Part shown: in pieces, positions 16,662 through 24,874 of the stretch
Numbering within the stretch: position 1 is the first letter of the stretch
How the letters are laid out: each line of letters begins with the position of its first letter
DNA from: DATARH01 sp035534855
Lineage (GTDB): Bacteria; Pseudomonadota; Alphaproteobacteria; ATCC43930; CGMCC-115725
NCBI GenBank assembly: GCA_035534855.1
Contig: DATLRD010000109.1
Span: 1 to 64,000, forward strand
Length of the DNA stretch: 64,000 nt
Direction: 5' to 3'
Position numbers and translations under genes: made by a program
Notes under the pieces: generated by a model
Databases searched by the model: none
Told to the model about the DNA's origin: nothing
Seen by the model: only the letters and a program-made list of their open reading frames with translations

Positions 16662-18095
16662 TCATGCTGCGGTGCCGCCGACAGTGATGCCGTCCATCCG
16701 CACGGTCGGCTGGCCGACCCCGACCGGCACGCCCTGGCCGTCCTTGCCGCAGGTGCCGACGCCGTCGTCGAGCCGCAGGTCGCTGCCGACCATCGTGATC
16801 TTGGTCATCGCGTCGGGGCCGTTGCCGATCAGCGTCGCGCCCTTGACGGCGGGCCCGACCTTGCCGTCTTCGATCAGGTAGGCCTCAGACGCGGAAAAGA
16901 CGAACTTGCCGGAAGTTATATCGACACTGCCGCCGCCGAAATTGACCGCGTAAAGCCCCTTCTTGACCGAGCCGATGATCTCCTGCGGGTCCTTGTCGCC
17001 GGCCAGCATGTAGGTGTTGGTCATGCGCGGGATCGGCGCGTGGCCAAAGCTTTCGCGGCGGCCGTTGCCGGTCGGCTTGGCGCCGAGCAGCCGCGCATTG
17101 AGCCGGTCGTGCATGTAGCCTTTGAGGATGCCGTCCTCGATCAGCACGTTGTAGCCGCTCGGCGTGCCCTCGTCGTCGACGGTCAGCGAGCCGCGCCGGT
17201 CGGGCAGCGTGCCGTCATCGACCACGGTGACGCCCCGAGCCGCGACCCGCTGGCCGATCAGCCCGGAAAACGCCGAGGTCTTCTTGCGGTTGAAATCACC
17301 CTCGAGCCCGTGCCCGACCGCCTCGTGCAGCATGACACCGGGCCAGCCGGGGCCGAGCACGACGACCATCTCACCGGCCGGCGCCGGCACCGAGCCGAGA
17401 TTGACCAGCGCCTGGCGCAGCGCCTCGTCGACGTGGTGCTGCCAGTTGGCCGGGTCGAAATAGCGCTCGTAGGCGAAGCGGCCGCCGGCGCCGTAGGAGC
17501 CGGTCTCCATGCGGTCGCCGTCGCCGACCATCACCGACACGTTGAGCCGCACCAGCGGCCGAATGTCGGCGACGCGGCTGCCGTCGGCGCGGATGATCTG
17601 CACCGCCTGCCAACTGCCGGCGATCGAGGCCATGACCTGGCGGACGCGCGGGTCGCGGCCGCGGGCATAGGCGTCCATCTCGGCGAGCAGCCTGGCCTTG
17701 GCCGCCAGGTCGACGGTGCCGAGCGGGTTGAGGTCGGCGTAGAGGATGCGGTTGGTGCCGATCGGCGGCTCGGCCATGATTCCGTGGTGGCCGCTGGCGA
17801 CCGCGCGCACCGTGGCCCCGGCGCGCCGGATCGCCGCCTCGGACAATTCGGTGGCATGGGCATAGCCGGCGGCCTCGCCGGCGACGGCGCGCAGCCCGAA
17901 GCCCTGAGTCGTGTCGAACGACGCGCTCTTGATGCGGCCGTCGTCGAGCGCGACCGATTCGGATTGGCGGTATTCGAGGTACAGTTCGCCGTCGTCCATC
18001 CCGGCGAGCGCCTCGCCGACCAGGACCTCGACCTTGTCCGGCGCCATGCCGGTGTGCGCGAAGAACAGATCGTCGGTGACGGCGAGATTGGTCAT
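16662..18095 (-). CDS. tldD: TldD zinc metalloprotease
   Basis: TldD is the catalytic partner of PmbA/TldE in a cytoplasmic zinc protease. The 477-residue protein carries HEAVGHGLEGD, the HExxxH zinc site of the family. Glycine-rich C-terminal blocks include YAVNFGGGSVD and GNGPDAMTKITMVG. The ATG at 18095 (MTNLAVTDD) was chosen; a longer in-frame extension runs through low-complexity intergenic DNA. It is divergent from coxB, a pairing seen in other Rhodospirillales-like genomes. Its partner pmbA is about 10 kb away. Confidence 0.95.
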   Translation of the reverse strand: MTNLAVTDDLFFAHTGMAPDKVEVLVGEALAGMDDGELYLEYRQSESVALDDGRIKSASFDTTQGFGLRAVAGEAAGYAHATELSEAAIRRAGATVRAVASGHHGIMAEPPIGTNRILYADLNPLGTVDLAAKARLLAEMDAYARGRDPRVRQVMASIAGSWQAVQIIRADGSRVADIRPLVRLNVSVMVGDGDRMETGSYGAGGRFAYERYFDPANWQHHVDEALRQALVNLGSVPAPAGEMVVVLGPGWPGVMLHEAVGHGLEGDFNRKKTSAFSGLIGQRVAARGVTVVDDGTLPDRRGSLTVDDEGTPSGYNVLIEDGILKGYMHDRLNARLLGAKPTGNGRRESFGHAPIPRMTNTYMLAGDKDPQEIIGSVKKGLYAVNFGGGSVDITSGKFVFSASEAYLIEDGKVGPAVKGATLIGNGPDAMTKITMVGSDLRLDDGVGTCGKDGQGVPVGVGQPTVRMDGITVGGTAA

Positions 18096-18474
18096 GGTCG
18101 GCTCCGCGAGGGTGTTAGGGCCAATATGGGCCGCCCGGCCCCGCTGCGGAAGGCGCGATCGCCGGCGTGCGGTGCGCCGCACGCCCCGCGACACACAAGC
18201 GGCGGAAAGATGCGGCGGCTTGCCGCAATGAGTTATGGGGGATTGAGGCCGGTTGTTGCCGGGGCGGTCTTGGGTGTAGGTTTCAGAGCGATCGGTTGCC
18301 GCCGCAACCTGTGGGCCGATGTGGGCGTGGCCCCGGCTGACGGCAGTGCGGCTTGGCGCCGCAGCGCGGAGCCCGGAAGATACCGCTCGGAAATTCGATC
18401 CGAACAGCGGCCGCCGGGCTGGTCGGCGGCCTGGGTGAGCCGTTCGTCCTCGCGAGGTAGGGGGCTGCAAGGAC
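18096..18474. other. 379-base divergent intergenic region between tldD and coxB
   Basis: This must contain the promoters for tldD (leftward) and the cytochrome oxidase operon (rightward). No clear sigma-70 hexamer pair stands out in the GC-rich sequence. A strong hairpin occurs at 18164-18185. CAAGGAC just before the coxB ATG is its ribosome site. I see no small gene in the region. Confidence 0.5.
18164..18185. promoter_or_regulatory. Strong hairpin, 9-base perfect stem with TGCG loop
   Basis: GGCGTGCGG at 18164-18172 pairs perfectly with CCGCACGCC at 18177-18185 around a TGCG tetraloop. It sits about 70 bases upstream of tldD and about 290 bases upstream of coxB. As it lies between divergent promoters, it could be a 5' leader structure for tldD or an operator. 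There is no T-run, so a classical terminator is unlikely. Confidence 0.5.
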
Positions 18475-19389
18475 ATGGGGCGTTTGACGGGAACGTTATT
18501 ACGGCGCGGGGCGGCGCAGGCGACGTGGCTGGTGGCGGCGATGCTGATCGGCATGGCGGCGCTGTCAGGGACGGCATCGGCCGAGCAGCCGAAGCCGTGG
18601 GAGCTCGGCTTCCAGCCGGCGGCGACGCCGATCACCCAGCGGATCCACGCGTTTCACGACGAATTGCTGGTCATCATCTTCTTGATCACGATCTTCGTGC
18701 TGGGCCTGCTGCTCTACGTGATTGTGCGGTTCAACGCCAAGCGCAACCCGGTGCCGTCGCGCACCACCCACAACACGCTGATCGAGGTGCTGTGGACCGT
18801 GGTGCCGGTGCTGATCCTGGTGACCATCGCGATCCCGTCGTTCAAGTTGATGTACTACATGGACCGGGTGCCCAAAGAATCGATGACCATCAAGGTCACC
18901 GGGCACCAGTGGTACTGGACGTACGCTTATCCCGACAACGGCGGCTTCGGCTTTGACAGCAACATGGTCGAAGCGTCGAGCCTCAAGCCCGGCCAGCCGC
19001 GGATTCTGACCGCCGACAACCCGCTGGTGATCCCGGTCGACACCAACATCCGGGTTCAGGTCACCAGCACCGACGTGATCCACAGCTTCTTCATCCCGTC
19101 GTTCGGGGTGCAGGAATACGCGATAATCGGCCGGCTCAACGAGGCGTGGATGCGAGTGCTGCACCCCGGTACCTATTACGGGGAGTGCAACCAGATCTGC
19201 GGCGTCAACCACTCCTACATGCCGATCGAGGTCAGGGCGGTCTCGAAGGCGGATTTCCAGAAATGGGTGGTCGACGCCAAGAAGAAATTCGCCGCTGACG
19301 CACCGGCCCCGGGGCCGCAGCCGAAACCGGCGCCGGACGCGGCGCCAAAGCTTGCCGACGCCGACGCCACGACCGTCGCCGGCAACTGA
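18475..19389 (+). CDS. coxB: Cytochrome c oxidase subunit II
   Basis: Subunit II receives electrons from cytochrome c at its periplasmic CuA centre in the aa3-type oxidase. The 304-residue protein has a signal sequence to about residue 37, two transmembrane helices (about 62-85 and 103-122), GHQWYWTYAYPD, and a cupredoxin domain. CuA ligands visible are His203, Cys238, Cys242, His246 and Met249. The usual C-S-E-x-C segment is C-N-Q-I-C here, so Gln240 replaces the Glu whose backbone carbonyl binds CuA and whose side chain contacts the Mg site. The C-terminal 40 residues are Ala/Pro-rich. It heads the cox operon, and CAAGGAC precedes the ATG. Confidence 0.96.
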   Translation: MGRLTGTLLRRGAAQATWLVAAMLIGMAALSGTASAEQPKPWELGFQPAATPITQRIHAFHDELLVIIFLITIFVLGLLLYVIVRFNAKRNPVPSRTTHNTLIEVLWTVVPVLILVTIAIPSFKLMYYMDRVPKESMTIKVTGHQWYWTYAYPDNGGFGFDSNMVEASSLKPGQPRILTADNPLVIPVDTNIRVQVTSTDVIHSFFIPSFGVQEYAIIGRLNEAWMRVLHPGTYYGECNQICGVNHSYMPIEVRAVSKADFQKWVVDAKKKFAADAPAPGPQPKPAPDAAPKLADADATTVAGN

Positions 19390-19406
19390 GACGGAAGAGG
19401 AAAGCG

Positions 19407-21062
19407 ATGAGTTACGGGCACGACGCACATACCGCCGGCGGGTACGGCCATGCCCACGGCACGCCAGGCTTTTTCAGGCGCTGGCTGTGCTCGACCAACC
19501 ACAAGGATATCGGAACGCTGTACCTCATCTTCGCCATCTTTGGCGGGCTGATCGGCGGCGTATTCTCGATTCTGATGCGCATCCAGTTGTCGCATCCCGG
19601 TAACGACTTCATCTCTGACCACCAAGTCTACAACGTGATCATCACGGCGCACGGATTGATCATGATCTTCTTCATGGTCATGCCGGCGATGATCGGTGGG
19701 TTTGGCAACTGGTTCGTGCCGCTGATGATCGGCGCGCCAGACATGGCCTTTCCGCGGATGAACAACGTCAGCTTCTGGCTGTTGGTTCCGGCCCTGCTGC
19801 TGCTGCTGGGCTCGACCCAGGTCGGCGTCGGCTCGGGCGTCAACAATGCGCTGCACGGCGGCGCTGGGGTCGGCTGGACGCTCTATCCGCCGCTGTCGAG
19901 CGCCAAGCCCTACGGGCATCCCGGCCCGTCGGTCGACATGGTGATCTTCGCGCTGCATCTTGCCGGCGCGTCGTCGATCATGGGCGCGATCAATTTCATC
20001 ACGACGATCTTCAACATGCGCGCGCCGGGCATGACGCTGCACCGCATGCCGCTGTTCGTGTGGTCGATCCTGGTGACCGCGTTCCTCCTGCTGCTGTCGC
20101 TGCCGGTGCTGGCGGGCGGCATCACGATGCTGTTGACCGACCGCAATTTCGGCACGTCGTTCTTCGACCCGGCCGGCGGCGGCGACCCGCTGCTGTTCCT
20201 GCACCTGTTCTGGTTTTTCGGGCATCCCGAGGTCTACATTCTGATCCTGCCAGGTTTCGGGATGATCTCGCAGATCGTCTCGACCTTCTCGAAGAAGCCG
20301 GTGTTCGGCTATCTCGGCATGGCCTATGCGATGGTCGCGATCGGCGCCGTCGGGTTTGTCGTGTGGGCGCACCACATGTTCACGACCGGCATCTCGGTCG
20401 ACACCCGGGCCTATTTCACCGCTGCGACGATGGTGATCGCGGTGCCGACGGGGGTGAAGATCTTTTCGTGGATCGCGACGATGTGGGGGGGCTCGATCGA
20501 GTTCAAGACCCCGATGCTGTGGGCTGTCGGCTTCATCTTCCTGTTCACGGTCGGCGGGGTGACCGGCGTCGTGCTGGCCAATGCCGGGGTCGATTTCGCG
20601 CTGCATAACACCTATTACGTGGTCGCCCACTTCCATTACGTGCTGTCGCTCGGCGCGGTGTTTGCGCTGTTCGGCGGGTTCTACTACTGGATCGGCAAGA
20701 TGTCGGGGCGGACCTACAACGAGACCTTCGGCAAGATCCATTTCTGGACCACCTTCATCGGCGTCAACCTGACGTTCTTCCCGATGCACTTTCTAGGGCT
20801 GGCCGGCATGCCGCGGCGCATCGCCGATTATCCCGCGGCCTTTGCCGGGTGGAATGAGGTCGCCTCGATCGGCGCCTACATCTCCGGCGCATCGACGGTG
20901 TTTTTCGTGTTTGTCGTGTTCCACACGCTCTTCGCCGGCCGCAAGGTCGGAGAGAATTACTGGGGCGAGGGCGCGACGACGCTCGAATGGTCGCTATCCT
21001 CGCCGCCGCCGTTCCACACCTATGAGGAACTGCCGGTGATCACCGGGGCCGGCGGCCACTGA
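19407..21062 (+). CDS. coxA: Cytochrome c oxidase subunit I (aa3 type)
   Basis: This is the catalytic subunit carrying heme a, heme a3 and CuB. The 551-residue protein has 12 helices. NHKDIGTLY begins the core, and GGFGNWFVP with GAPDMAFPRMNN provides the D-channel Asp and Asn residues. FGHPEVYILILPGFG contains the CuB His, cross-linked Tyr and D-channel Glu typical of A1-type oxidases. HFHYVLSLG gives the heme ligands. A short Gly-rich insertion lies before GGAGVGWTLYPPLSS. The N-terminus is His-rich and cytoplasmic. The ATG is 17 bases after coxB, with a ribosome site GAGGAAAG. Confidence 0.97.
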   Translation: MSYGHDAHTAGGYGHAHGTPGFFRRWLCSTNHKDIGTLYLIFAIFGGLIGGVFSILMRIQLSHPGNDFISDHQVYNVIITAHGLIMIFFMVMPAMIGGFGNWFVPLMIGAPDMAFPRMNNVSFWLLVPALLLLLGSTQVGVGSGVNNALHGGAGVGWTLYPPLSSAKPYGHPGPSVDMVIFALHLAGASSIMGAINFITTIFNMRAPGMTLHRMPLFVWSILVTAFLLLLSLPVLAGGITMLLTDRNFGTSFFDPAGGGDPLLFLHLFWFFGHPEVYILILPGFGMISQIVSTFSKKPVFGYLGMAYAMVAIGAVGFVVWAHHMFTTGISVDTRAYFTAATMVIAVPTGVKIFSWIATMWGGSIEFKTPMLWAVGFIFLFTVGGVTGVVLANAGVDFALHNTYYVVAHFHYVLSLGAVFALFGGFYYWIGKMSGRTYNETFGKIHFWTTFIGVNLTFFPMHFLGLAGMPRRIADYPAAFAGWNEVASIGAYISGASTVFFVFVVFHTLFAGRKVGENYWGEGATTLEWSLSSPPPFHTYEELPVITGAGGH

Positions 21063-21078
21063 CGGGGATTGGGACGCG

Positions 21079-22002
21079 GTGAGCGAATTGTCGGCGGCAC
21101 GTTCGGGTGAAGCGTTGCGCCTCGGGGCCGAGGCGCCGGCGGCTGCGGTGGCCGACTACGTCGAGATCCTGAAGCCGCGGGTGATGTCGCTGGTAGTGTT
21201 TACCGGCGTTGTCGGGCTGGTCGTCGCGCCGGGGCACCTCCACCCGTTTCTCGCCGCGGTCGCGATCCTGTGCATCGCGGTCGGCGCCGGGGCCTCGGGC
21301 GCGATCAACATGTGGTACGACCGCGACATCGACGCGGTGATGCGCCGCACCCGCTCGCGCCCGCTGCCGGCGGGGCGGATGGCGCCAGGCGAGGCGCTCG
21401 GCTTCGGGGTCGTGCTGGCGGTCGGGTCGGTCGTCGTGATGGGGCTGGCGGTCAACCGGCTGGCAGCGGAACTGCTGGCGCTGACCATCGGGTTCTACGT
21501 TTTTGTCTACACGATCTGGCTCAAACGGCGGACACCGCAGAACATCGTGATCGGCGGGGCGGCCGGGGCGTTTCCGCCGATGATCGGCTGGGCGGCAATG
21601 AGCGGCCGGCTCGACTGGGGCGCTCTGGCGCTGTTCGCGATCATCTTTTTCTGGACGCCGCCGCATTTCTGGGCGCTGTCGCTCTATCGCGCCGGCGACT
21701 ACGCGGCGGCCGGAGTTCCGATGCTGCCGGTCGTCGCCGGAAAGCACGAAACCAAGCGGCAGATGCTGCTCTACACGATCGTGCTGTGGCCGACCGTGCT
21801 GACTCCGTGGTTTCTCGGCATTGCCGGTCCGGCTTATGCCGCCGCGGCGGGGCTGTTGAGCCTTGGGTTCACCGGCGCGGCGATCCGCGTCTGTTGCGAC
21901 GACACCGACCGGAGCGCGCGGCAGATGTTCATGTTTTCGCTGGCCTATCTGTTCCTGACCTTCTGCCTGGTGCTGGTGGACCGGGTCGCGGGCGGTTGGT
22001 GA
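21079..22002 (+). CDS. ctaB: Protoheme IX farnesyltransferase (heme O synthase)
   Basis: This enzyme farnesylates protoheme to heme O, the precursor of heme A for subunit I. The 307-residue UbiA-superfamily membrane protein has the motif NMWYDRDIDAVMRRTRSRPLP and the second-loop segment YRAGDYAAAGVPMLPVVAGKHETKRQ. The start is GTG at 21079, 16 bases after coxA. The stop overlaps the next small gene by one base (TGATG). Confidence 0.95.
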   Translation: MSELSAARSGEALRLGAEAPAAAVADYVEILKPRVMSLVVFTGVVGLVVAPGHLHPFLAAVAILCIAVGAGASGAINMWYDRDIDAVMRRTRSRPLPAGRMAPGEALGFGVVLAVGSVVVMGLAVNRLAAELLALTIGFYVFVYTIWLKRRTPQNIVIGGAAGAFPPMIGWAAMSGRLDWGALALFAIIFFWTPPHFWALSLYRAGDYAAAGVPMLPVVAGKHETKRQMLLYTIVLWPTVLTPWFLGIAGPAYAAAAGLLSLGFTGAAIRVCCDDTDRSARQMFMFSLAYLFLTFCLVLVDRVAGGW

Positions 22003-22142
22003 TGGCCCACGTCGTGCCGATCGATCCCCCGAAATCGCGCCAGCGCACCATCCGTGCACGCAACCGGGCGCTACTGGTCGTGCTGGTGGCGTTGGTGGCG
22101 CTGTTCTACGCGCTCGCCGTGGTGCGGATGAGCGGCGGTTGA
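22002..22142 (+). CDS. Small single-helix CoxF-like oxidase protein
   Basis: This 46-residue protein starts MAHVVPIDPPKSRQR, followed by one strongly hydrophobic helix (ALLVVLVALVALFYALAVV) and a short tail. It is encoded between ctaB and ctaG with a one-base overlap (TGATG) and ends one base before the ctaG ATG. Short single-helix proteins in this position (often called CoxF) are common in alphaproteobacterial cox operons. The tight coupling argues that it is a real gene. Its function, probably oxidase assembly, is inferred from position. Confidence 0.75.
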   Translation: MAHVVPIDPPKSRQRTIRARNRALLVVLVALVALFYALAVVRMSGG

Positions 22143-22143
22143 G

Positions 22144-22719
22144 ATGGCCTCGCGCCGCAATGCCGTCGTGGTCGTGCTGTTGCTCGCCGTCGTGGCCGGA
22201 ATGACCGGGCTGGTCGCGGCCTCGGTGCCGCTTTATCGCCTGTTCTGCGCCGCGACCGGCTATGGCGGCACGACCGAGCGCGCCTCGGTCTCGCCCGCCG
22301 ACATTTCAAAGAGCTATGTCACGGTGCGCTTTGACGCCGAGATGGCGCCGGGTCTCGGATGGGACTTTGCCCCGCTGGTCAAGGAGGTGCGGGTGCATCC
22401 CGGCCAGCAGCAGCAGGTGTTTTTCCGCGCCGTCAACCGCACCAACGAGACCGTCACCGGGCACGCGACGTACAACGTGACCCCGACCAAGGCCGGCATC
22501 TATTTCGACAAGATGCAGTGCTTCTGCTTTACGCAGCAGGTGCTGAAGCCAGGCGAGAGCCGCGACATGGGGGTCGTGTTCTTTGTCGATCCAGACATCC
22601 TGACCGACCCGAATACCCGCGACGTGCGGACCATTACGCTCTCGTATACGATGTTCCGAGAGGCCGCGAGCCCCAGCGCCGAGGCCACGCCGTCCTCGCC
22701 GCAACCCGCTGTGAATTGA
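22144..22719 (+). CDS. ctaG: Cytochrome c oxidase assembly protein CtaG (Cox11)
   Basis: CtaG/Cox11 delivers copper to the CuB site of subunit I. The 191-residue protein has an N-terminal membrane anchor (AVVVVLLLAVVAGMTGLVAA), then a periplasmic immunoglobulin-like domain with the CFCF copper-binding motif (MQCFCFTQQ) and the downstream VFFVDPDI block. Its C-terminus is Ser/Pro/Ala-rich. It lies between the CoxF-like gene and coxC, the typical order. Confidence 0.96.
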   Translation: MASRRNAVVVVLLLAVVAGMTGLVAASVPLYRLFCAATGYGGTTERASVSPADISKSYVTVRFDAEMAPGLGWDFAPLVKEVRVHPGQQQQVFFRAVNRTNETVTGHATYNVTPTKAGIYFDKMQCFCFTQQVLKPGESRDMGVVFFVDPDILTDPNTRDVRTITLSYTMFREAASPSAEATPSSPQPAVN

Positions 22720-22738
22720 TCGACTCAGGCAGAAAGAC

Positions 22739-23572
22739 ATGACTGACACGCACGCCGATTCGCCGCCGCACGGCCACGGTCCGCACCACCAGTACCATCT
22801 CGTCGATCCGAGCCCATGGCCGATCGTCGGCTCGATCGTCGCCGGCGGAATGGCGGCGGGGGCGGTGCTGTGGATGCACGGTCATGGCGTGATCCTGCTG
22901 ATCCTCGGCGCGATCGGCGTGCTCGCGACGATGGCGGTGTGGTGGCGCGACGTCATCCGCGAAGCCACCTTCGAGGGCTATCACACGCCGATTGTGCAGC
23001 TCGGCATGCGCTACGGCATGGCACTGTTCATCGCCTCCGAGGTGATGTTTTTCGCGGCGTTCTTCTGGGCGTTCTTCTCGTCGAGCCTCTATCCGGTCGG
23101 CGGGATATGGCCGCCCAAAGGCATCACGCCGTTCGATCCGTTCGCATTTCCGTTTCTCAACACGCTGATCCTGCTGCTGTCGGGTACGACGGTGACCTGG
23201 GCGCATCACTCGCTGCTCGAAGGCAACCAGAAGGGGCTGATCCAGGGCCTCATTGTGACCGTGTGCCTCGGCCTCAGCTTCACCTGCGTCCAGGGCTACG
23301 AATACAGCCATGCCGCGTTTCACTTTACCGGCGGCATCTACCCGTCGACGTTTTTCATGGCGACCGGGTTTCACGGTTTCCATGTGATCATCGGTACGAC
23401 GTTCCTCGCGGTGTGCCTGTGGCGCTCGATCAAGGGACACTTCAAGCCGGATCATCATTTCGGCCTGGAAGCCGCTGCCTGGTATTGGCATTTCGTCGAC
23501 GTGGTATGGCTCTTCCTGTTTGTCTGCATCTATGTGTGGGGCATGGGCTCTGCCATTCCCCTGGGGGAGTGA
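22739..23572 (+). CDS. coxC: Cytochrome c oxidase subunit III
   Basis: Subunit III is a seven-helix membrane protein that stabilises subunit I and its proton uptake. The 277-residue sequence begins with a His-rich cytoplasmic tail, then YHLVDPSPWPIVGS and WWRDVIREATFEGYHT. Core blocks are RYGMALFIASEVMFFAAFFWAF and the C-terminal WHFVDVVWLFLF. The ATG is 19 bases after ctaG. The coxB-A-ctaB-coxF-ctaG-C layout is a complete aa3 oxidase operon. Confidence 0.97.
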   Translation: MTDTHADSPPHGHGPHHQYHLVDPSPWPIVGSIVAGGMAAGAVLWMHGHGVILLILGAIGVLATMAVWWRDVIREATFEGYHTPIVQLGMRYGMALFIASEVMFFAAFFWAFFSSSLYPVGGIWPPKGITPFDPFAFPFLNTLILLLSGTTVTWAHHSLLEGNQKGLIQGLIVTVCLGLSFTCVQGYEYSHAAFHFTGGIYPSTFFMATGFHGFHVIIGTTFLAVCLWRSIKGHFKPDHHFGLEAAAWYWHFVDVVWLFLFVCIYVWGMGSAIPLGE

Positions 23573-23591
23573 CCGCGGCGGGTACGCGACC

Positions 23592-23975
23592 GTGGCGGTA
23601 GGCGGCGGGGGCGATCGCTATTACGCTCCGGTGTCGCTGTCGCGGGCCGCGTTGTTGTGCCGCTGTCCGCGCTGCGGCGAGGGGCGGATTTTTTCCGGGC
23701 TGTTGACGGTGCGGCCGGCCTGCCCGGTGTGTGGGCTCGACCTGTCGGCCGAGGACGCCGGCGACGGGCCGCAGGTGTTTGTGATCCTCCTGCTCGGGCT
23801 GATCGTGGTCGCGCTCGCGGCCTGGGTCGAAGTGCGCTTTGCGCCGCCGATCTGGGTGCATGTCGTGCTGTGGACACCCTTGATCCTGGGCGGCTCGGTC
23901 CTGATGCTGCGCCCGCTGAAGGCCGGGGTCATCGCGCTGCAATACCGGCACGGCCGCCTGAACACCCCGCCCTGA
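23592..23975 (+). CDS. DUF983 membrane protein with zinc-ribbon motif
   Basis: This 127-residue DUF983 protein has two CxxC pairs (CRCPRCGEG and CPVCGLDL), likely a zinc ribbon, followed by two hydrophobic helices (about residues 60-80 and 85-105). DUF983 genes sit between coxC and surf1 in many alphaproteobacteria, so a role in oxidase assembly is probable but unproven. The GTG at 23592 was chosen because a start further upstream would run into coxC. Confidence 0.82.
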   Translation: MAVGGGGDRYYAPVSLSRAALLCRCPRCGEGRIFSGLLTVRPACPVCGLDLSAEDAGDGPQVFVILLLGLIVVALAAWVEVRFAPPIWVHVVLWTPLILGGSVLMLRPLKAGVIALQYRHGRLNTPP

Positions 23976-23985
23976 AGGCGCGAGA

Positions 23986-24714
23986 ATGACAATTTTCGGC
24001 ATCCGACCGCGGCTGGCGCCAACCCTGACCGCCGTGCCGATCGTGCTGCTGTGCCTCGGGCTTGGGGTGTGGCAGGTGCAGCGGCTGCACTGGAAGCTGG
24101 GGCTGATCGCGGCGCGCGAGGCCGGGCTGGAGGCGTCGCCGGTTCCGCCGCCGGTGTCGCTGGCCGCGGCACGGCCGCTCGAATACCACCGGGTTGCGAT
24201 CACGGGTACGTTCGACAACGACAAGGAGATCTATCTCCATGCGATCTCGGAATCCGGCCGGCTGGGCTATCAGATCCTGACCCCGCTCCGGGAAGCGAGC
24301 GGGCAGGTGGTGTTCATCGATCGCGGGTTCGTCCCGACCGCGCTGCGCGACCCGGCGCGGCGCGGCGCCGGCCAGTTGAGCGGCGTTGTGCATGTCCTCG
24401 GCATCCTGCGGCTGCCGCCCGACGGCCGGCCAAACTGGTTTCTGCCCGACAACAACGCGAAGCTGGACCACTGGTTCTGGGTCGATCTGCCGGCGATGAC
24501 GGCCGCCACCGGGTTGCCGGCTGACCGGGTCGCGCCCTATTACCTCGATGCCGACAAGACGCCAAACCCGGGCGGCTGGCCGCTGGGCGGCATCGCGCTG
24601 CCGGAGCTGCCCAACCATCACCTGCAGTACGCGATCACCTGGTTTGCGCTCGCCGTGGCGATGGTGGTGATCTACGTCATCTACCATCGCCAGCCGCCGT
24701 CCGGGGCGGGGTGA
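23986..24714 (+). CDS. SURF1 family cytochrome oxidase assembly protein
   Basis: SURF1 helps place heme a in the oxidase. The 242-residue protein has the family topology of one N-terminal helix (LTAVPIVLLCLGLGVWQVQRL), a periplasmic domain and one C-terminal helix (YAITWFALAVAMVVIYVIY). Signature residues include LGVWQVQRLHWK, FIDRGFVP and NHHLQYAITWF. It lies 10 bases after the DUF983 gene and ends the oxidase operon. Confidence 0.94.
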   Translation: MTIFGIRPRLAPTLTAVPIVLLCLGLGVWQVQRLHWKLGLIAAREAGLEASPVPPPVSLAAARPLEYHRVAITGTFDNDKEIYLHAISESGRLGYQILTPLREASGQVVFIDRGFVPTALRDPARRGAGQLSGVVHVLGILRLPPDGRPNWFLPDNNAKLDHWFWVDLPAMTAATGLPADRVAPYYLDADKTPNPGGWPLGGIALPELPNHHLQYAITWFALAVAMVVIYVIYHRQPPSGAG

Positions 24715-24874
24715 CGGCGCGAAACCGGGGGCGATCGCGCGGCCAAACCGCACGTCAGACAACTCAAAAGGTTTACAGCGGCGCCGCGAGCGGCCAAATT
24801 CGCGGCCGGCGAGCCCCCGTGCCGACTCTCACGCGGACGATTCCGCTCATCGGGCGTTGAGAGGGGGACCCGTC

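Noticed and set aside
13616..16687. A 1023-codon plus-strand frame across gshA and the GH50-like gene
   Set aside because: It overlaps two well-supported genes in other frames and is Arg/Ala/Gly-rich without motifs.
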